64,000 nt of DNA, taken from assembly GCF_003952005.1 (NCBI RefSeq), contig NZ_QXGJ01000003.1, positions 62,001 through 126,000 on the forward strand, in the 5' to 3' direction. Shown here piece by piece: positions 9,011-18,589 of the stretch. This DNA comes from Bifidobacterium callimiconis (lineage in GTDB: Bacteria; Actinomycetota; Actinomycetes; Actinomycetales; Bifidobacteriaceae). The position numbers and the translations under genes were made by a program. Position 1 is the first letter of the stretch, and the number at the start of each line of letters is the position of its first letter. The notes beneath the pieces are model-generated. The model made no database searches. It saw only the letters and a list, made by a program, of their open reading frames with translations, and was not told where the DNA came from.

Positions 9011-11290
9011 ATGTCCAACTATTCCTCACAGCTGCGTGACGAGCAGCAGACGGTCGATCGTGTCTACGGACGCCTTGATGAGATGCGCAAGCAGACCAAG
9101 GACAGTCTTGACAAGGTCAGGGCCACGGGAGCGCACGGCTCCCCCACGCAGCGCGCCGAACGCGATTCCTTCGCCACGATGTACGAGAACCGGCTCACCC
9201 AGTTGCGTGCCGTGGAGGATCGTCTGGTGTTCGGCCGTCTTGACGAGGAAAACGGCGTCCAGCATTACATCGGACGTCTGGGATTGTCCGACGCCGACTA
9301 CAACCCGATTCTCATCGACTGGCGTGCCGAAGCCGCCCGTCCGTTCTACGAGGCGACTCCCGCGCATCGTGGCAACATCGTGATGCGTCGTCATATCACA
9401 CTGCGATTCCGTGAGGTGGTCGGCATCGAGGACGAGGTGCTCGACGTGCATTCGGAACAGGTGAGCGAAGCCTCCTCCGCAGGCACGCTGACCGGCGAGG
9501 GCGCGCTGCTCGCGTCGCTCAGCTCCCGCCGAACCGGCAAGATGACGGATATCGTGGCCACCATCCAGGCCGAACAGGATCGCATCATCCGTACGCCGCT
9601 GAACCGCGCGGTGGTGGTGCAGGGCGGCCCCGGCACCGGCAAGACCGCGGTGGCGTTGCACCGTGCGGCGTATTTGCTGTATACGCATCGTGACAAGCTG
9701 CAGCGTTCGGGCGTGCTGGTGGTGGGACCCAGCCCGTCGTTCCTGCATTACATCGATCAGGTATTGCCGTCGCTGGGCGAGACCGGCGTGGTATCCCGCA
9801 CCATCGCCAATCTGATTCCGGGCGTACAGGCTACGGGAACGGAGTCGCCGCGGGCGGCCGCGCTCAAGGGCGATCGTCGTATGGCCACCGTCATCGCCAA
9901 CGCCGTGGCGGCTCGCGTACGCGTCCCCGACGATCTGCCGACCATACGGGTCAACGGCATCAAGGTGCCGATGCGCGCCGAGGACATCATCACCGCGCAG
10001 AACGACGCCAAGCGCACCCGCCAGCCACACAACAAGGCCCGCGAAACCTTCGTCGAGTCCATGCTGCGGGCCATGGTGACCCGATACGCCGAACTGCTGG
10101 ACTACGATCCCGACCGTTCCGAGCTGTCGACTGCCCATTCCATGCTGCGCATGGATGATCAGGTGCGCCGAACGCTGAATCTCGCCTGGCTGCCCATGAC
10201 CGCCCAGTGGATGCTCGACGACATGTGGGCCAAGCCGAACAAGCTGCGCCGCTACGCGCCGTGGCTGCGCGAGGATGATCTCAAGGAACTGTATCGTCCC
10301 AAGGGCTCGCCACTCACGCCCTCTGACATTCCGTTGCTCGACGAGGCGCTCGAACTGCTCGGCGAGGATCCGCGCGAATATGATGCCCGCGCCCGCAAGA
10401 ACGCGCAGCGTCTGCAGGATGAGCAGTTCGCCAAGGATACGCTCGCTCAGGCCGGCATCGGTTCGGGCATCGTCACTTCCGACATGCTGCTCGATCAGAT
10501 CAACGGCTTGGACGACAGCACCGCCGCGCAGAAGGCCGCGGGTCAGCGTGAATGGACCTACGGGCATGTGGTGGTGGATGAGGCCCAGGAGCTCACCCCC
10601 ATGGATTGGCGTATGCTGATGCGCCGCTGCCCGTCGCGTTCGTTCACCATCGTAGGCGATGTGGCGCAGACCTCGGCTCTGGCCGGCTCGCGCTCCTGGC
10701 AGCACACGCTCGACAAGCTATTCGGCAAGGATGGCTGGGATCTCAACGAGCTGACCATCGACTACCGCAACCCGCAGGAAGTGTCCGACCTCGCGTCACG
10801 ATTCGCCGAGCAGGAGGGCCTGTATATTTCCACGGTCAAGGCCGTGCGCAAGATTCAGGATTCCGTGGAACGCGTAGTGGTGCAGCATGAGGACGAGATG
10901 CTGGACACCGCCGCCGACTACGCCGCCGATCTGGCTACCCGGTTCGTGTCCGATGACGGCACCGGTCGCGTGGCCGTGATCGCCGATCCCGAGATCATCG
11001 ATGCGGTGGGCGAGCACGTCTGGAAGTCCGTTGCCCAGCGTCTGGGAGAGACCCGCACCACGGCACTGCGCGAACAGAAGGCCTGGGATGCCCAGATCAG
11101 CCTGTGCACGCCTCAGGATGTCAAGGGACTGGAATTCGACGCCGTCGTGGTGGTGCAGCCCGGTCTGATCGAGGACAATGCTCCGGCACGTCAGGTCGCC
11201 GCATCGGATCTGTACGTGGCGATGACCCGCCCCACGCAGAAGCTGGTCATCGTGCGGACGCAGGATGACGCGGACCACCTGCCGATGTAG
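9011..11290 (+). CDS. helD: HelD-type superfamily 1 helicase (RNA polymerase recycling factor)
   Basis: A 759-residue UvrD/Rep-like ATPase. It begins with a charged N-terminal coiled coil (about residues 3-35 and 45-75), the hallmark of HelD proteins that insert into RNA polymerase channels. The Walker A GGPGTGKTAVALH is near 205, Walker B VVVDEAQELTPMDW near 520, GDVAQTSALAG (motif III) near 555, DYRNPQEV near 585 and VKGLEFDAVVVV plus LYVAMTRPTQ close to the C-terminus. AAGGAG 10 bases before ATG 9011 sets the start, dropping a 13-residue upstream extension. HelD in other bacteria releases stalled RNA polymerase; a role here is by homology. It is transcribed away from mraZ and is followed 9 bp later by serA. 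An ordinary repair helicase is the alternative. Confidence 0.85.
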   Translation: MSNYSSQLRDEQQTVDRVYGRLDEMRKQTKDSLDKVRATGAHGSPTQRAERDSFATMYENRLTQLRAVEDRLVFGRLDEENGVQHYIGRLGLSDADYNPILIDWRAEAARPFYEATPAHRGNIVMRRHITLRFREVVGIEDEVLDVHSEQVSEASSAGTLTGEGALLASLSSRRTGKMTDIVATIQAEQDRIIRTPLNRAVVVQGGPGTGKTAVALHRAAYLLYTHRDKLQRSGVLVVGPSPSFLHYIDQVLPSLGETGVVSRTIANLIPGVQATGTESPRAAALKGDRRMATVIANAVAARVRVPDDLPTIRVNGIKVPMRAEDIITAQNDAKRTRQPHNKARETFVESMLRAMVTRYAELLDYDPDRSELSTAHSMLRMDDQVRRTLNLAWLPMTAQWMLDDMWAKPNKLRRYAPWLREDDLKELYRPKGSPLTPSDIPLLDEALELLGEDPREYDARARKNAQRLQDEQFAKDTLAQAGIGSGIVTSDMLLDQINGLDDSTAAQKAAGQREWTYGHVVVDEAQELTPMDWRMLMRRCPSRSFTIVGDVAQTSALAGSRSWQHTLDKLFGKDGWDLNELTIDYRNPQEVSDLASRFAEQEGLYISTVKAVRKIQDSVERVVVQHEDEMLDTAADYAADLATRFVSDDGTGRVAVIADPEIIDAVGEHVWKSVAQRLGETRTTALREQKAWDAQISLCTPQDVKGLEFDAVVVVQPGLIEDNAPARQVAASDLYVAMTRPTQKLVIVRTQDDADHLPM

Positions 11291-11299
11291 GGTAGCGGT

Positions 11300-12496
11300 A
11301 TGCCTAAAGCCTTATTACTTGAGAACATCCATCCGTTCGCGTCCGAGAACCTGCGTCAGCACGGCTTCGAAGTGGTGACGACGAAGGGCGCCATGGATGA
11401 GGACGAACTCATTGCCGCACTTGACGGCGTGGATCTTCTCGGCGTGCGTTCCAAGACGAACGTCACCGAGAAGGTGCTTGCCGCCCGGCCGAATCTGACC
11501 GCCGTGGGCTGCTTCTCCATCGGTACCAATCAGGTGGATCTGAAGTACGCGGGCAAGCGTGGCATCGCCGTGTTCAACGCGCCTTACTCCAATACCCGTT
11601 CCGTGGTGGAGCTGGTCATTTCGGACATCATCTCGCTGATGCGTCGCCTGCCCGCCCACTCCCACCATGTGCGCGGCGGCGTATGGGACAAGTCCGCGGC
11701 CGGCTCCCACGAGGTACGTGGCAAAACCCTGGGCATCATCGGCTACGGCAACATCGGTTCCCAGGTATCCGTGCTCGCCGAGGCGTTGGGCATGCACGTG
11801 GTGTTCTACGACATCGAAGAGAAGCTGGCTCTGGGCAATGCCGAACGTGCCGAGACCCTTGATGATCTGCTGGAGAAGTCCGATGCCGTCACGCTGCATG
11901 TGGACGGCCGCAAGTCGAACACGAACTTCTTCGGCGAGGATCAGTTCGAACATATGAAGCAGGGCTCGGTGTTCATCAACCTGTCCCGTGGCTTCGTGGC
12001 GGATCTCGATGCGTTGAAGAGCCACATGGATTCCGGTCATATCGCCGGAGCCGCGGTGGATGTGTTCCCGGTGGAACCGAAGAAGTCGGGCGATGCGTTT
12101 TCCACGCCGCTGAGCGAGGAGGACAATGTGATCCTCACTCCGCATATCGGCGGTTCAACGCTGGAGGCCCAGGAGGCCATCGGTCATTTCGTGTCGCACA
12201 AGCTGCTCGACTATTGGAGCAACGGCGTCACCTCGCTGTCGGTGAACCTGCCGACGCTGAACATGAACCCCTGCCAGGGCGCGGTGCGCATCGCTCACCT
12301 TCATGACAATCTGCCGGGCGTGCTGGCGAACGTGAACCATGTGCTTGGCGCGGAGAACATCAATATCACCGCTCAGGCGCTGGCCACCGAGGACGAACTC
12401 GGCTACGTGGTCACCGACGTGTCCAGCCGTCCGAGCGCTGAGGCGTTGGAGAAGCTCAAGAACCTGCAGGGCACCATTCGTGTGCGTGTGCTGTAA
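11300..12496 (+). CDS. serA: D-3-phosphoglycerate dehydrogenase SerA
   Basis: NAD-dependent first enzyme of serine synthesis, oxidising 3-phosphoglycerate to 3-phosphohydroxypyruvate. The 398 residues show the substrate-domain stretch AVGCFSIGTNQVDL, the nucleotide fold LGIIGYGNIGSQVSVLAEALG (about 150-170), the catalytic NLSRGFVADLDAL and HIGGST(L)EAQ regions and a C-terminal ACT domain (LPGVLANVNHVLGAENINI, about 335-398) for serine feedback control. This is the short type with one ACT domain and no intervening domain. Only 9 bp after helD, with a weak RBS, so it is probably cotranscribed. Confidence 0.95.
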   Translation: MPKALLLENIHPFASENLRQHGFEVVTTKGAMDEDELIAALDGVDLLGVRSKTNVTEKVLAARPNLTAVGCFSIGTNQVDLKYAGKRGIAVFNAPYSNTRSVVELVISDIISLMRRLPAHSHHVRGGVWDKSAAGSHEVRGKTLGIIGYGNIGSQVSVLAEALGMHVVFYDIEEKLALGNAERAETLDDLLEKSDAVTLHVDGRKSNTNFFGEDQFEHMKQGSVFINLSRGFVADLDALKSHMDSGHIAGAAVDVFPVEPKKSGDAFSTPLSEEDNVILTPHIGGSTLEAQEAIGHFVSHKLLDYWSNGVTSLSVNLPTLNMNPCQGAVRIAHLHDNLPGVLANVNHVLGAENINITAQALATEDELGYVVTDVSSRPSAEALEKLKNLQGTIRVRVL

Positions 12497-12548
12497 TGGC
12501 ATGTTCGTGATCGGCTTGCGATCCTTGTAATCATTCCCTTGTAATCAT

Positions 12549-12583
12549 TTGGGCGCTTTCCCTGTTCGGGGAAGCGCCCAAAA
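12549..12583 (+). terminator. Hairpin downstream of serA
   Basis: TTGGGCGCTTTCCC and GGGGAAGCGCCCAA form a stem of about 13 bp with a short loop, 50 bp after the serA stop. The 3' side continues AAAATC rather than a T-run, so it may depend on other factors or serve mainly as an RNA-stabilising hairpin. Confidence 0.55.
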
Positions 12584-12619
12584 TCATATGGCTCCGATTA
12601 TGCGATTGCGCAGCCGGAT

Positions 12620-12665
12620 GCCGAATCGCCGACATCTCGTTCAATGGCTGATCCGGCGATTCGGC
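12620..12665 (-). terminator. Hairpin downstream of nrdR
   Basis: GCCGAATCGCCG and CGGCGATTCGGC are perfect 12-bp inverted repeats separated by 22 bases, starting 11 bases past the nrdR stop. No T-tract follows on the minus strand. Probably the 3' end structure of the nrdR transcript. Confidence 0.5.
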
Positions 12666-12676
12666 CTACGGCAGGC

Positions 12677-13168
12677 TCAGGCTTTGGTTTCGTTCCGAGC
12701 CTTGGCCTCGCTCTTGGCCGAGGATTCCTGCTCTCGCAGCTCCTTGATCGCACGCTCGAAGTCCTCGAGATTGTTGAATTCCTGATATACGCTGGCGAAC
12801 CGCATGTAGGCCACCTCGTCGAGATCACGCAACGGTCCGAGGATGGCCCGACCTACTTCGTCGGACGGCACCTGGGCGAGTCCCCGCGCACGGAGATCCT
12901 CCTCCACGCGCTGACCCAGCTGCTTGAGATCTTCCTCTTTGATGGGCCGTCCCTGACAGGCCTTGCGAACGCCGGTGATCACCTTGTCACGATTGAACGG
13001 CTCCACGTTCCCCGATCGTTTGATCACCATCAGCGTGGCCGTTTCGACCGTGGTGAATCGTCGCGAGCACTTCGGGCATTCACGCCGGCGACGGATGGAA
13101 TAGCCGTCCTCCCCCACACGGGTATCGACGACTTTGGTATCCGAGTTCTTACAGAAAGGACAATGCAT
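12677..13168 (-). CDS. nrdR: Transcriptional repressor NrdR
   Basis: Zinc- and nucleotide-binding repressor of ribonucleotide reductase genes. The chosen ATG at 13168 gives [17 protein letters not shown], the invariant NrdR start, with a zinc ribbon (CPFC near residue 3, CPKC near residue 31) followed by SRRFTTVE and an ATP-cone domain ([20 protein letters not shown], about 50-135). The C-terminal 20 residues are a charged tail. A longer in-frame extension upstream is not NrdR-like. No good RBS precedes the start. nrdR beside lexA and a LysM protein is a common actinobacterial arrangement. Confidence 0.95.
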   Translation of the reverse strand: MHCPFCKNSDTKVVDTRVGEDGYSIRRRRECPKCSRRFTTVETATLMVIKRSGNVEPFNRDKVITGVRKACQGRPIKEEDLKQLGQRVEEDLRARGLAQVPSDEVGRAILGPLRDLDEVAYMRFASVYQEFNNLEDFERAIKELREQESSAKSEAKARNETKA

Positions 13169-13263
13169 ACCATCAAGAGTAAACGTTGGTGCGCACCACC
13201 CGCGTGTCTTGCACGAGCCATCGACGAAATCGGCCATCGTGTCCTTATCTCGGACAGGTACCA

Positions 13264-13680
13264 TTACCGGACCGGGACCATAATGCGTTGCCCCACCTGC
13301 AACGATGACGTCTGCAGATGATTGAGCTGTTTGAGCTCCTCCACCGTCTCGCTCACGTCGTCCCCTTCCGGCGTGATACGGGACGCATAGGACCACAGCG
13401 TGTCCCCCGGAGCCACCGTATAGCTCACCACCTCCGTCGACTTCGATTCGGAACGCGTGTCGCCCCTGCCGCCCATTGCCGCAAACGTCAGGATGACCAG
13501 CACGACCATCAGCAATCCGATGGCCCGACGCCCCCAGACAACCATCTGGAATCGAACATCATCAACCGTCGATCGAACATCCGTTGCCGTGGTATCCAAC
13601 ACCCGCCTTGCGACGAATCCCGACCGCAACGCCTTGGAATTCAAGGGTTTTGCCTCCAATGTGAAATGCATATCCGTCAT
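13264..13680 (-). CDS. SOS-regulated LysM membrane protein, DivS/ChiZ-like division inhibitor candidate
   Basis: A 138-residue bitopic protein: cytosolic N-terminus (about 1-42), one membrane span (about 45-63, [19 protein letters not shown]), and an extracytoplasmic LysM domain ([19 protein letters not shown] to [12 protein letters not shown], about 78-138). It is divergent from lexA, next to nrdR, and its promoter region carries an SOS box. Corynebacterium DivS, Mycobacterium Rv2719c (ChiZ) and Bacillus YneA are small membrane/LysM proteins in the same lexA-adjacent place and halt division after DNA damage, so the same role is inferred from synteny and domain plan. The ATG at 13680 has AAAGGTG 7 bases upstream; a longer upstream reading would run through the SOS boxes. 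Confidence 0.75.
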   Translation of the reverse strand: MTDMHFTLEAKPLNSKALRSGFVARRVLDTTATDVRSTVDDVRFQMVVWGRRAIGLLMVVLVILTFAAMGGRGDTRSESKSTEVVSYTVAPGDTLWSYASRITPEGDDVSETVEELKQLNHLQTSSLQVGQRIMVPVR

Positions 13681-13692
13681 AACACACCTTTC

Positions 13693-13708
13693 TCGAACAC
13701 ACGTTCTA
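13693..13708. promoter_or_regulatory. LexA-binding SOS box upstream of the LysM gene
   Basis: TCGAACACACGTTCTA matches the Gram-positive/actinobacterial SOS consensus TCGAAC-N4-GTTCGA at all positions but one. It lies only 12 bases before the start of the LysM gene, so it overlaps the 5' untranslated region or promoter. Part of a second half-site (TCGAACGTT) follows directly. Confidence 0.75.
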
Positions 13709-13760
13709 TCGAACGTTAGTTGCAATTGTGCCACATATGTACGATCCACGCAACCCGATA

Positions 13761-13776
13761 TAGAACATCTGTTTTG
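13761..13776. promoter_or_regulatory. LexA-binding SOS box upstream of lexA
   Basis: TAGAACATCTGTTTTG keeps the central GAAC-N4-GTTT core of the SOS box. A half-site TCGAACATTTCGATGT follows at 13781. Position 50-65 bases upstream of the lexA start codon fits LexA autoregulation. Confidence 0.65.
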
Positions 13777-13825
13777 AGTTTCGAACATTTCGATGTACAG
13801 TTGAACCAACTGAAAGGAGTTCGAC

Positions 13826-14557
13826 GTGCGTACCATTCCCTTTTCGCCGAAAGGCGGCGGTCCCGTATTCGGCGGGGAGGATCTCACTGACCGTCAGCGA
13901 CATATTCTGGAGGCCATTCGCGAGCATATTCTGCAGAAGGGGTTCGCCCCTTCATTCCGTGAGATCGGCGAAAGCGTTGGCCTGAAAAGCCCGTCATCGG
14001 TGAAGCATCAGCTTCACGCCCTTGAGGACAAGGGATATATTCGTATCAATGCGAACAAGGGGCGTGCCATCGAATTGCTGGCCGATTGGGACGGGGATAC
14101 GATCGAACGCTCTCCCGATGGTTCGGCGATCGTCCGTTTTCCGAGTCAGGAGGCGATCGAGGAGCGTGAGGCCTCGTTGGCGCAGTCGCGCGATGTGCCG
14201 TTGGTCGGCCGCATTGCCGCTGGCGTGCCGATCACCGCGGAACAGCATGTCGAGGATGTGATGCGTCTGCCGAAGAGATTGACCGGCGACGGTAATCTGT
14301 TCATGCTGGAGGTCCATGGGGATTCCATGGTGGATGCGGCCATCTGTGACGGTGATTTCGTGGTGGTTCGCGCGCAGAACACCGCCGAAAACGGCGATAT
14401 TGTGGCCGCACTGCTGGATGGCGAGGCCACGGTGAAGACGTTCCGTAATGAGAAGGGCCATGTGTGGCTTATTCCCCACAATCCGGCGTACACGCCCATT
14501 GACGGCACCAATGCCGTAGTCATGGGCAAGGTAGTCACCGTACTTCGTAAGGTCTGA
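13826..14557 (+). CDS. lexA: LexA, SOS response repressor
   Basis: Represses DNA-damage genes and self-cleaves when RecA filaments form. The 243 residues have the winged-helix DNA-binding domain (LTDRQRHILEAIREHI, FAPSFREIGESVGLKSPSSV, about 20-85), the Ala-Gly cleavage site in GRIAAGVPI near 130, the catalytic serine in HGDSMVDA near 166 and the catalytic lysine in ATVKTFR near 202. The start is a GTG with AAAGGAG 7 bases upstream. Divergent from its presumed target, the LysM gene, and followed by a clear terminator. Confidence 0.97.
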   Translation: MRTIPFSPKGGGPVFGGEDLTDRQRHILEAIREHILQKGFAPSFREIGESVGLKSPSSVKHQLHALEDKGYIRINANKGRAIELLADWDGDTIERSPDGSAIVRFPSQEAIEEREASLAQSRDVPLVGRIAAGVPITAEQHVEDVMRLPKRLTGDGNLFMLEVHGDSMVDAAICDGDFVVVRAQNTAENGDIVAALLDGEATVKTFRNEKGHVWLIPHNPAYTPIDGTNAVVMGKVVTVLRKV

Positions 14558-14565
14558 GAATCAAC

Positions 14566-14603
14566 GAAAAAGGCTCGAAACCACAATGGTTTCGAGCCTT
14601 TCC
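14566..14603. terminator. Rho-independent terminator after lexA
   Basis: AAGGCTCGAAACC and GGTTTCGAGCCTT form a perfect 13-bp stem with a short loop, flanked by an A-run on the left and TTTCCC on the right. It starts about 12 bases after the lexA stop. Confidence 0.85.
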
Positions 14604-14667
14604 CTGTTTTGGCCGAGGCCCCCACCCGGCTTCGTCGGAAGCCCCGCATCAGAGGAGACGGCACGAC

Positions 14668-14765
14668 ATAAAAATCGACGCTACGTGTGCGTCGCCAAGG
14701 CGCGGAATGTGAAGGCGTACAAAGGTACGTCGAACATTCCGCAACGCCGGTGACGCTCCGTAGCG
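14668..14765. repeat. Structured palindromic element, unit 1 (right outer arm truncated)
   Basis: First of three tandem units. It opens ATAAAAATCGACGCTACG, contains stems GCGTCGCC/GGTGACGC and CGGAATGT/ACATTCCG, and the core GAAGGCGTAC-AAAG-GTACGTCGA at the apex. The closing arm stops after CGTAGCG, so the outer stem is incomplete. Apart from one base (GGTGACGC against GGCGACGC) it is identical to unit 3. Confidence 0.85.
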
Positions 14766-14775
14766 CCAGCACCAA

Positions 14776-14879
14776 ATAAAAATCCGCTCCACACGTGTGT
14801 CATCAAGGCGCGCAGACGAAGGCGTACAAAGGTACGTCGAAGTCTGCGGCAACGCAGATGACATTCCGTGGAGCGGATC
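14776..14879. repeat. Structured palindromic element, unit 2
   Basis: Same architecture as unit 1 but different stem sequences: outer ATCCGCTCCAC/GTGGAGCGGAT, middle TGTCATC/GATGACA, inner CGCAGAC/GTCTGCG, and the same apical core GAAGGCGTAC-AAAG-GTACGTCGAA. The stems differ from the other units while pairing is kept, which is covariation visible by eye. Confidence 0.85.
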
Positions 14880-14884
14880 ACAAC

Positions 14885-14992
14885 ATAAAAATCGACGCTA
14901 CGTGTGCGTCGCCAAGGCGCGGAATGTGAAGGCGTACAAAGGTACGTCGAACATTCCGCAACGCCGGCGACGCTCCGTAGCGTCGATTTTTA

Positions 14993-14993
<1 letters not shown>
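14885..14993. repeat. Structured palindromic element, unit 3, abutting the ldh stop codon
   Basis: Full-length unit: outer stem AAAAATCGACGCTACG/CGTAGCGTCGATTTTT (16 bp, perfect), middle GCGTCGCC/GGCGACGC, inner CGGAATGT/ACATTCCG and the core GAAGGCGTAC-AAAG-GTACGTCGA. Its last base is the first base of the ldh stop triplet on the other strand. The A/T-runs at both ends would let it act as a bidirectional terminator for ldh and, in the other direction, any read-through from lexA. Confidence 0.88.
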
Positions 14994-16024
<1,031 letters not shown>

Positions 16025-16191
16025 TCACCATCTGACTATTGTTGCCAAGTTTTCGCTTCGGCGTCGTTTTCATGTCGATCGTTTGCCGTGATTCCGACGT
16101 TAGCGTGCACATGTTAACGATTGCAACACTCCCCGGCAATCGTCTCGCAACGGGCGGCGACATGATTCGTCCACGACGATGATCGATATGG

Positions 16192-17694
16192 TCACTCCTC
16201 GTCGATGGACCGGTCCACGATGCGCGCGGCAAGACGAGGATCGACGTTCGCCTCGACGTACACGCCGTCGGGACGGTATTCGACATGGTCGACCATGCCG
16301 TATTCACGCACTTCGGAGACGAGGGATCCGGCATCGTAGGGCAGGAGCGCGCTGACGTGGACGTCGGGTACGGGAAGCAGCGACTCCACAGCATCGCGCA
16401 GGGCGTCGACGCCTTCGCCTGTGGCTGCGGAGACGAGGAACGCGTCGGGGTCGAGCTGACGGAGTCGTTCCCGTGCCACATCGTCGATCATGTCGATCTT
16501 GTTGAAGGCAAGGATGCGCGGGATGCCTTCCACGCCGGGAATGTCGGCGAGCACGTCGTTGACGGCGTCGATCTGGGAGAAGGGGTCGGGGTGGGAGCCG
16601 TCGACGACGTGGAGGATCACGTCGGCCTCCCCCACCTCCTCCAGCGTGGACTTGAACGCCTCGATGAGCTGGGTGGGAAGCCGGCGCACGAAGCCGACGG
16701 TGTCGACGAACGTGTAATGGCGGCCGTTGACGGAGCGGGCGCGACGCACCGCGGTGTCCAAAGTGGCGAACAGCGCGTTCTCAACGAGTTCGGCGGATCC
16801 GGTAAGCCGGTTGGTCAATGAGGATTTGCCGGCGTTGGTGTAGCCGACCACGGCGACGGACGGCAGTTCATGCCGGCGGCGGGAGCCGCGCTTGACTTCG
16901 CGGGCGGGGGCCATCTGGGCGATCTGGCGACGCAGCCGGGCCATGCGGGTGCGGATGACGCGACGGTCCATTTCGATCTGGGTCTCGCCCGGGCCTCGGG
17001 AGCCGATGCCGCCGGCCTGGCCTGCGGCCTGACCGCCGGCCTGTCGGGACAGCGAACCGCCCCAACCGCGCAGTCGGGGCAGCATGTATTCGAGCTGGGC
17101 GAGCTCCACCTGCGCCTTGCCCTCACGGCTGGTGGCGTGCTGGGCGAAGATGTCGAGGATCACGGCGGTACGGTCCACCACCTTCACCTTGGCCACGTCC
17201 TCGAGGCCACGCCTCTGCGACGGCGGCAGGTCGGCATCCACCACAATGGTGTCGGCGTCGAGCTGTGCCACGATGCCGGCGATCTCCTTGGCCTTGCCGG
17301 AACCCACGTATGTGGCGGAGTCAGGGCGAAGACGGTGCTGCAGCAGACCGTCCATCACCTGGGCGCCGGCGGTTTCGGCGAGCGCGGCGAGTTCTCGCAA
17401 CGATTCCTCGGCCTTGGCCTGTGTGGTCTCCTGGCTGGACCAGACGCCGACGAGCACGACGCGTTCGAGTCGTACCTGACGGTATTCGACTTCGGTGACG
17501 TCCTGGAGTTCGCCAAGTCCGGTGACGTGTTTGAGCTGGTTGCGGGATTCTCGTTCCGCCCATTCCTCGCTGCCCGGTCCGAACGTGTCCCCCGACGCGT
17601 CCTGCAGCACTTCGGAGTGCTCGGCGAGCACGTCCATCGTGCCCTGTTCCGTCTGCTGTTCCCTGCCGTTTGTTTCGCTGTTGGCCACTGGCAC
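16192..17694 (-). CDS. hflX: Ribosome-associated GTPase HflX
   Basis: GTPase that binds 50S or 70S ribosomes and rescues stalled ribosomes. The 500 residues have the HflX N-terminal domain (SATYVGSGKAKEIAGIV, VVDADLPPSQRRGLED, about 120-165), the glycine-rich linker and GPGETQIEMDRR, then the G domain: G1 GYTNAGKSSLTNRL near 290, G3 DTVGFVRRLP near 335, G4 FNKIDMID near 405 and a short C-terminal domain. The start at 17694 gives an acidic N-terminal extension of about 60 residues compared with shorter HflX proteins. A 150-bp gap separates it from the divergent RsmC-like gene; ldh lies downstream with 236 bp between. Confidence 0.94.
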   Translation of the reverse strand: MPVANSETNGREQQTEQGTMDVLAEHSEVLQDASGDTFGPGSEEWAERESRNQLKHVTGLGELQDVTEVEYRQVRLERVVLVGVWSSQETTQAKAEESLRELAALAETAGAQVMDGLLQHRLRPDSATYVGSGKAKEIAGIVAQLDADTIVVDADLPPSQRRGLEDVAKVKVVDRTAVILDIFAQHATSREGKAQVELAQLEYMLPRLRGWGGSLSRQAGGQAAGQAGGIGSRGPGETQIEMDRRVIRTRMARLRRQIAQMAPAREVKRGSRRRHELPSVAVVGYTNAGKSSLTNRLTGSAELVENALFATLDTAVRRARSVNGRHYTFVDTVGFVRRLPTQLIEAFKSTLEEVGEADVILHVVDGSHPDPFSQIDAVNDVLADIPGVEGIPRILAFNKIDMIDDVARERLRQLDPDAFLVSAATGEGVDALRDAVESLLPVPDVHVSALLPYDAGSLVSEVREYGMVDHVEYRPDGVYVEANVDPRLAARIVDRSIDEE

Positions 17695-17845
17695 CTCTCG
17701 TTGTACGCTCTATTCCGGCTTCTTATTATCATCGTGTGAGAAGACATGGGACGTTGGCGCGGCGAGCGATCAAGCGGTCGGGCGAGCAATGCGGGTGACG
17801 GCCGGGATGGTCGGCAGCAGTCAAGCGATCAAGGAGTGAATGGTC

Positions 17846-18502
17846 ATGGCACGCAAGGCAGATAGGACGAATGGGCAGAGGACCGGCAATGAACAGTATT
17901 TTTCTGCCACGCCGTCGTCGGAGGATGTCCGTCGTACGTTGCAGGTGACGCTGCGTGGCCGTGAGGTCACGGTGGAGACGAGCCATGGCGTGTTTTCCGG
18001 TTCCCGCTTGGATCTGGGCACGTCGGTGCTGCTCAGGCATGCGCCGGAGCCGCCGGAGCATGGCATGTTCCTTGATCTTGGCTGTGGTTGGGGTCCGATT
18101 TCGTTGTCGCTGGCGTTGGAGTCGCCCGAGGCTGAGGTGTGGGCGGTCGATGTGAACGAACGCGCGTTGGAGCTGACTGAAGGCAATGCGAAGCGTAACG
18201 GCTACGCGAATGTGCGCACGGTGACGGCGGACGCGTTCCCCAATGAGTTCCCCGCTGACGCCGGTTTTGACGTGATCTGGTCGAATCCGCCGATCCGTAT
18301 CGGCAAGGAGGCGTTGCACGAGCTGCTGATGACGTATCTGCCGCGGCTGAACCATGGCGGTGAGGCGTATCTGGTGGTGCAGCGCAATCTGGGTTCGGAT
18401 TCGTTGATTCCGTGGCTGGCCGATCAGCTGGGAGCGGAGTTCACCGTGGACAAGTATGCGTCGTCGAAGGGATATCGCGTCATCGAGGTGCTGCGCGCGT
18501 AG
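17846..18502 (+). CDS. RsmC-like class I SAM methyltransferase
   Basis: A 218-residue methyltransferase with QYFSATPSSEDVRR near the start, the SAM motif FLDLGCGWGPISLSLAL (about 75-91), VWAVDVNERALELTEGNA (motif II) and the substrate-binding WSNPPIRIGKEALHELL (NPP[IY] motif, about 150-166). These are features of 16S rRNA guanine-N2 methyltransferases (RsmC, G1207). It corresponds to the single-domain C-terminal half of E. coli RsmC, common in Gram-positives. ATG 17846 has AAGGAG 9 bases upstream, better than the ATG two codons earlier. hrpA follows within 90 bp. Confidence 0.85.
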   Translation: MARKADRTNGQRTGNEQYFSATPSSEDVRRTLQVTLRGREVTVETSHGVFSGSRLDLGTSVLLRHAPEPPEHGMFLDLGCGWGPISLSLALESPEAEVWAVDVNERALELTEGNAKRNGYANVRTVTADAFPNEFPADAGFDVIWSNPPIRIGKEALHELLMTYLPRLNHGGEAYLVVQRNLGSDSLIPWLADQLGAEFTVDKYASSKGYRVIEVLRA

Positions 18503-18589
18503 CATGTGAACGATCGGCGCCGGCGGACGTCGTTCAGCCGTTCACCGGAGTTGCCGTTCCTGGAGTTTAGGAACAGAACAGAGGGGCAA

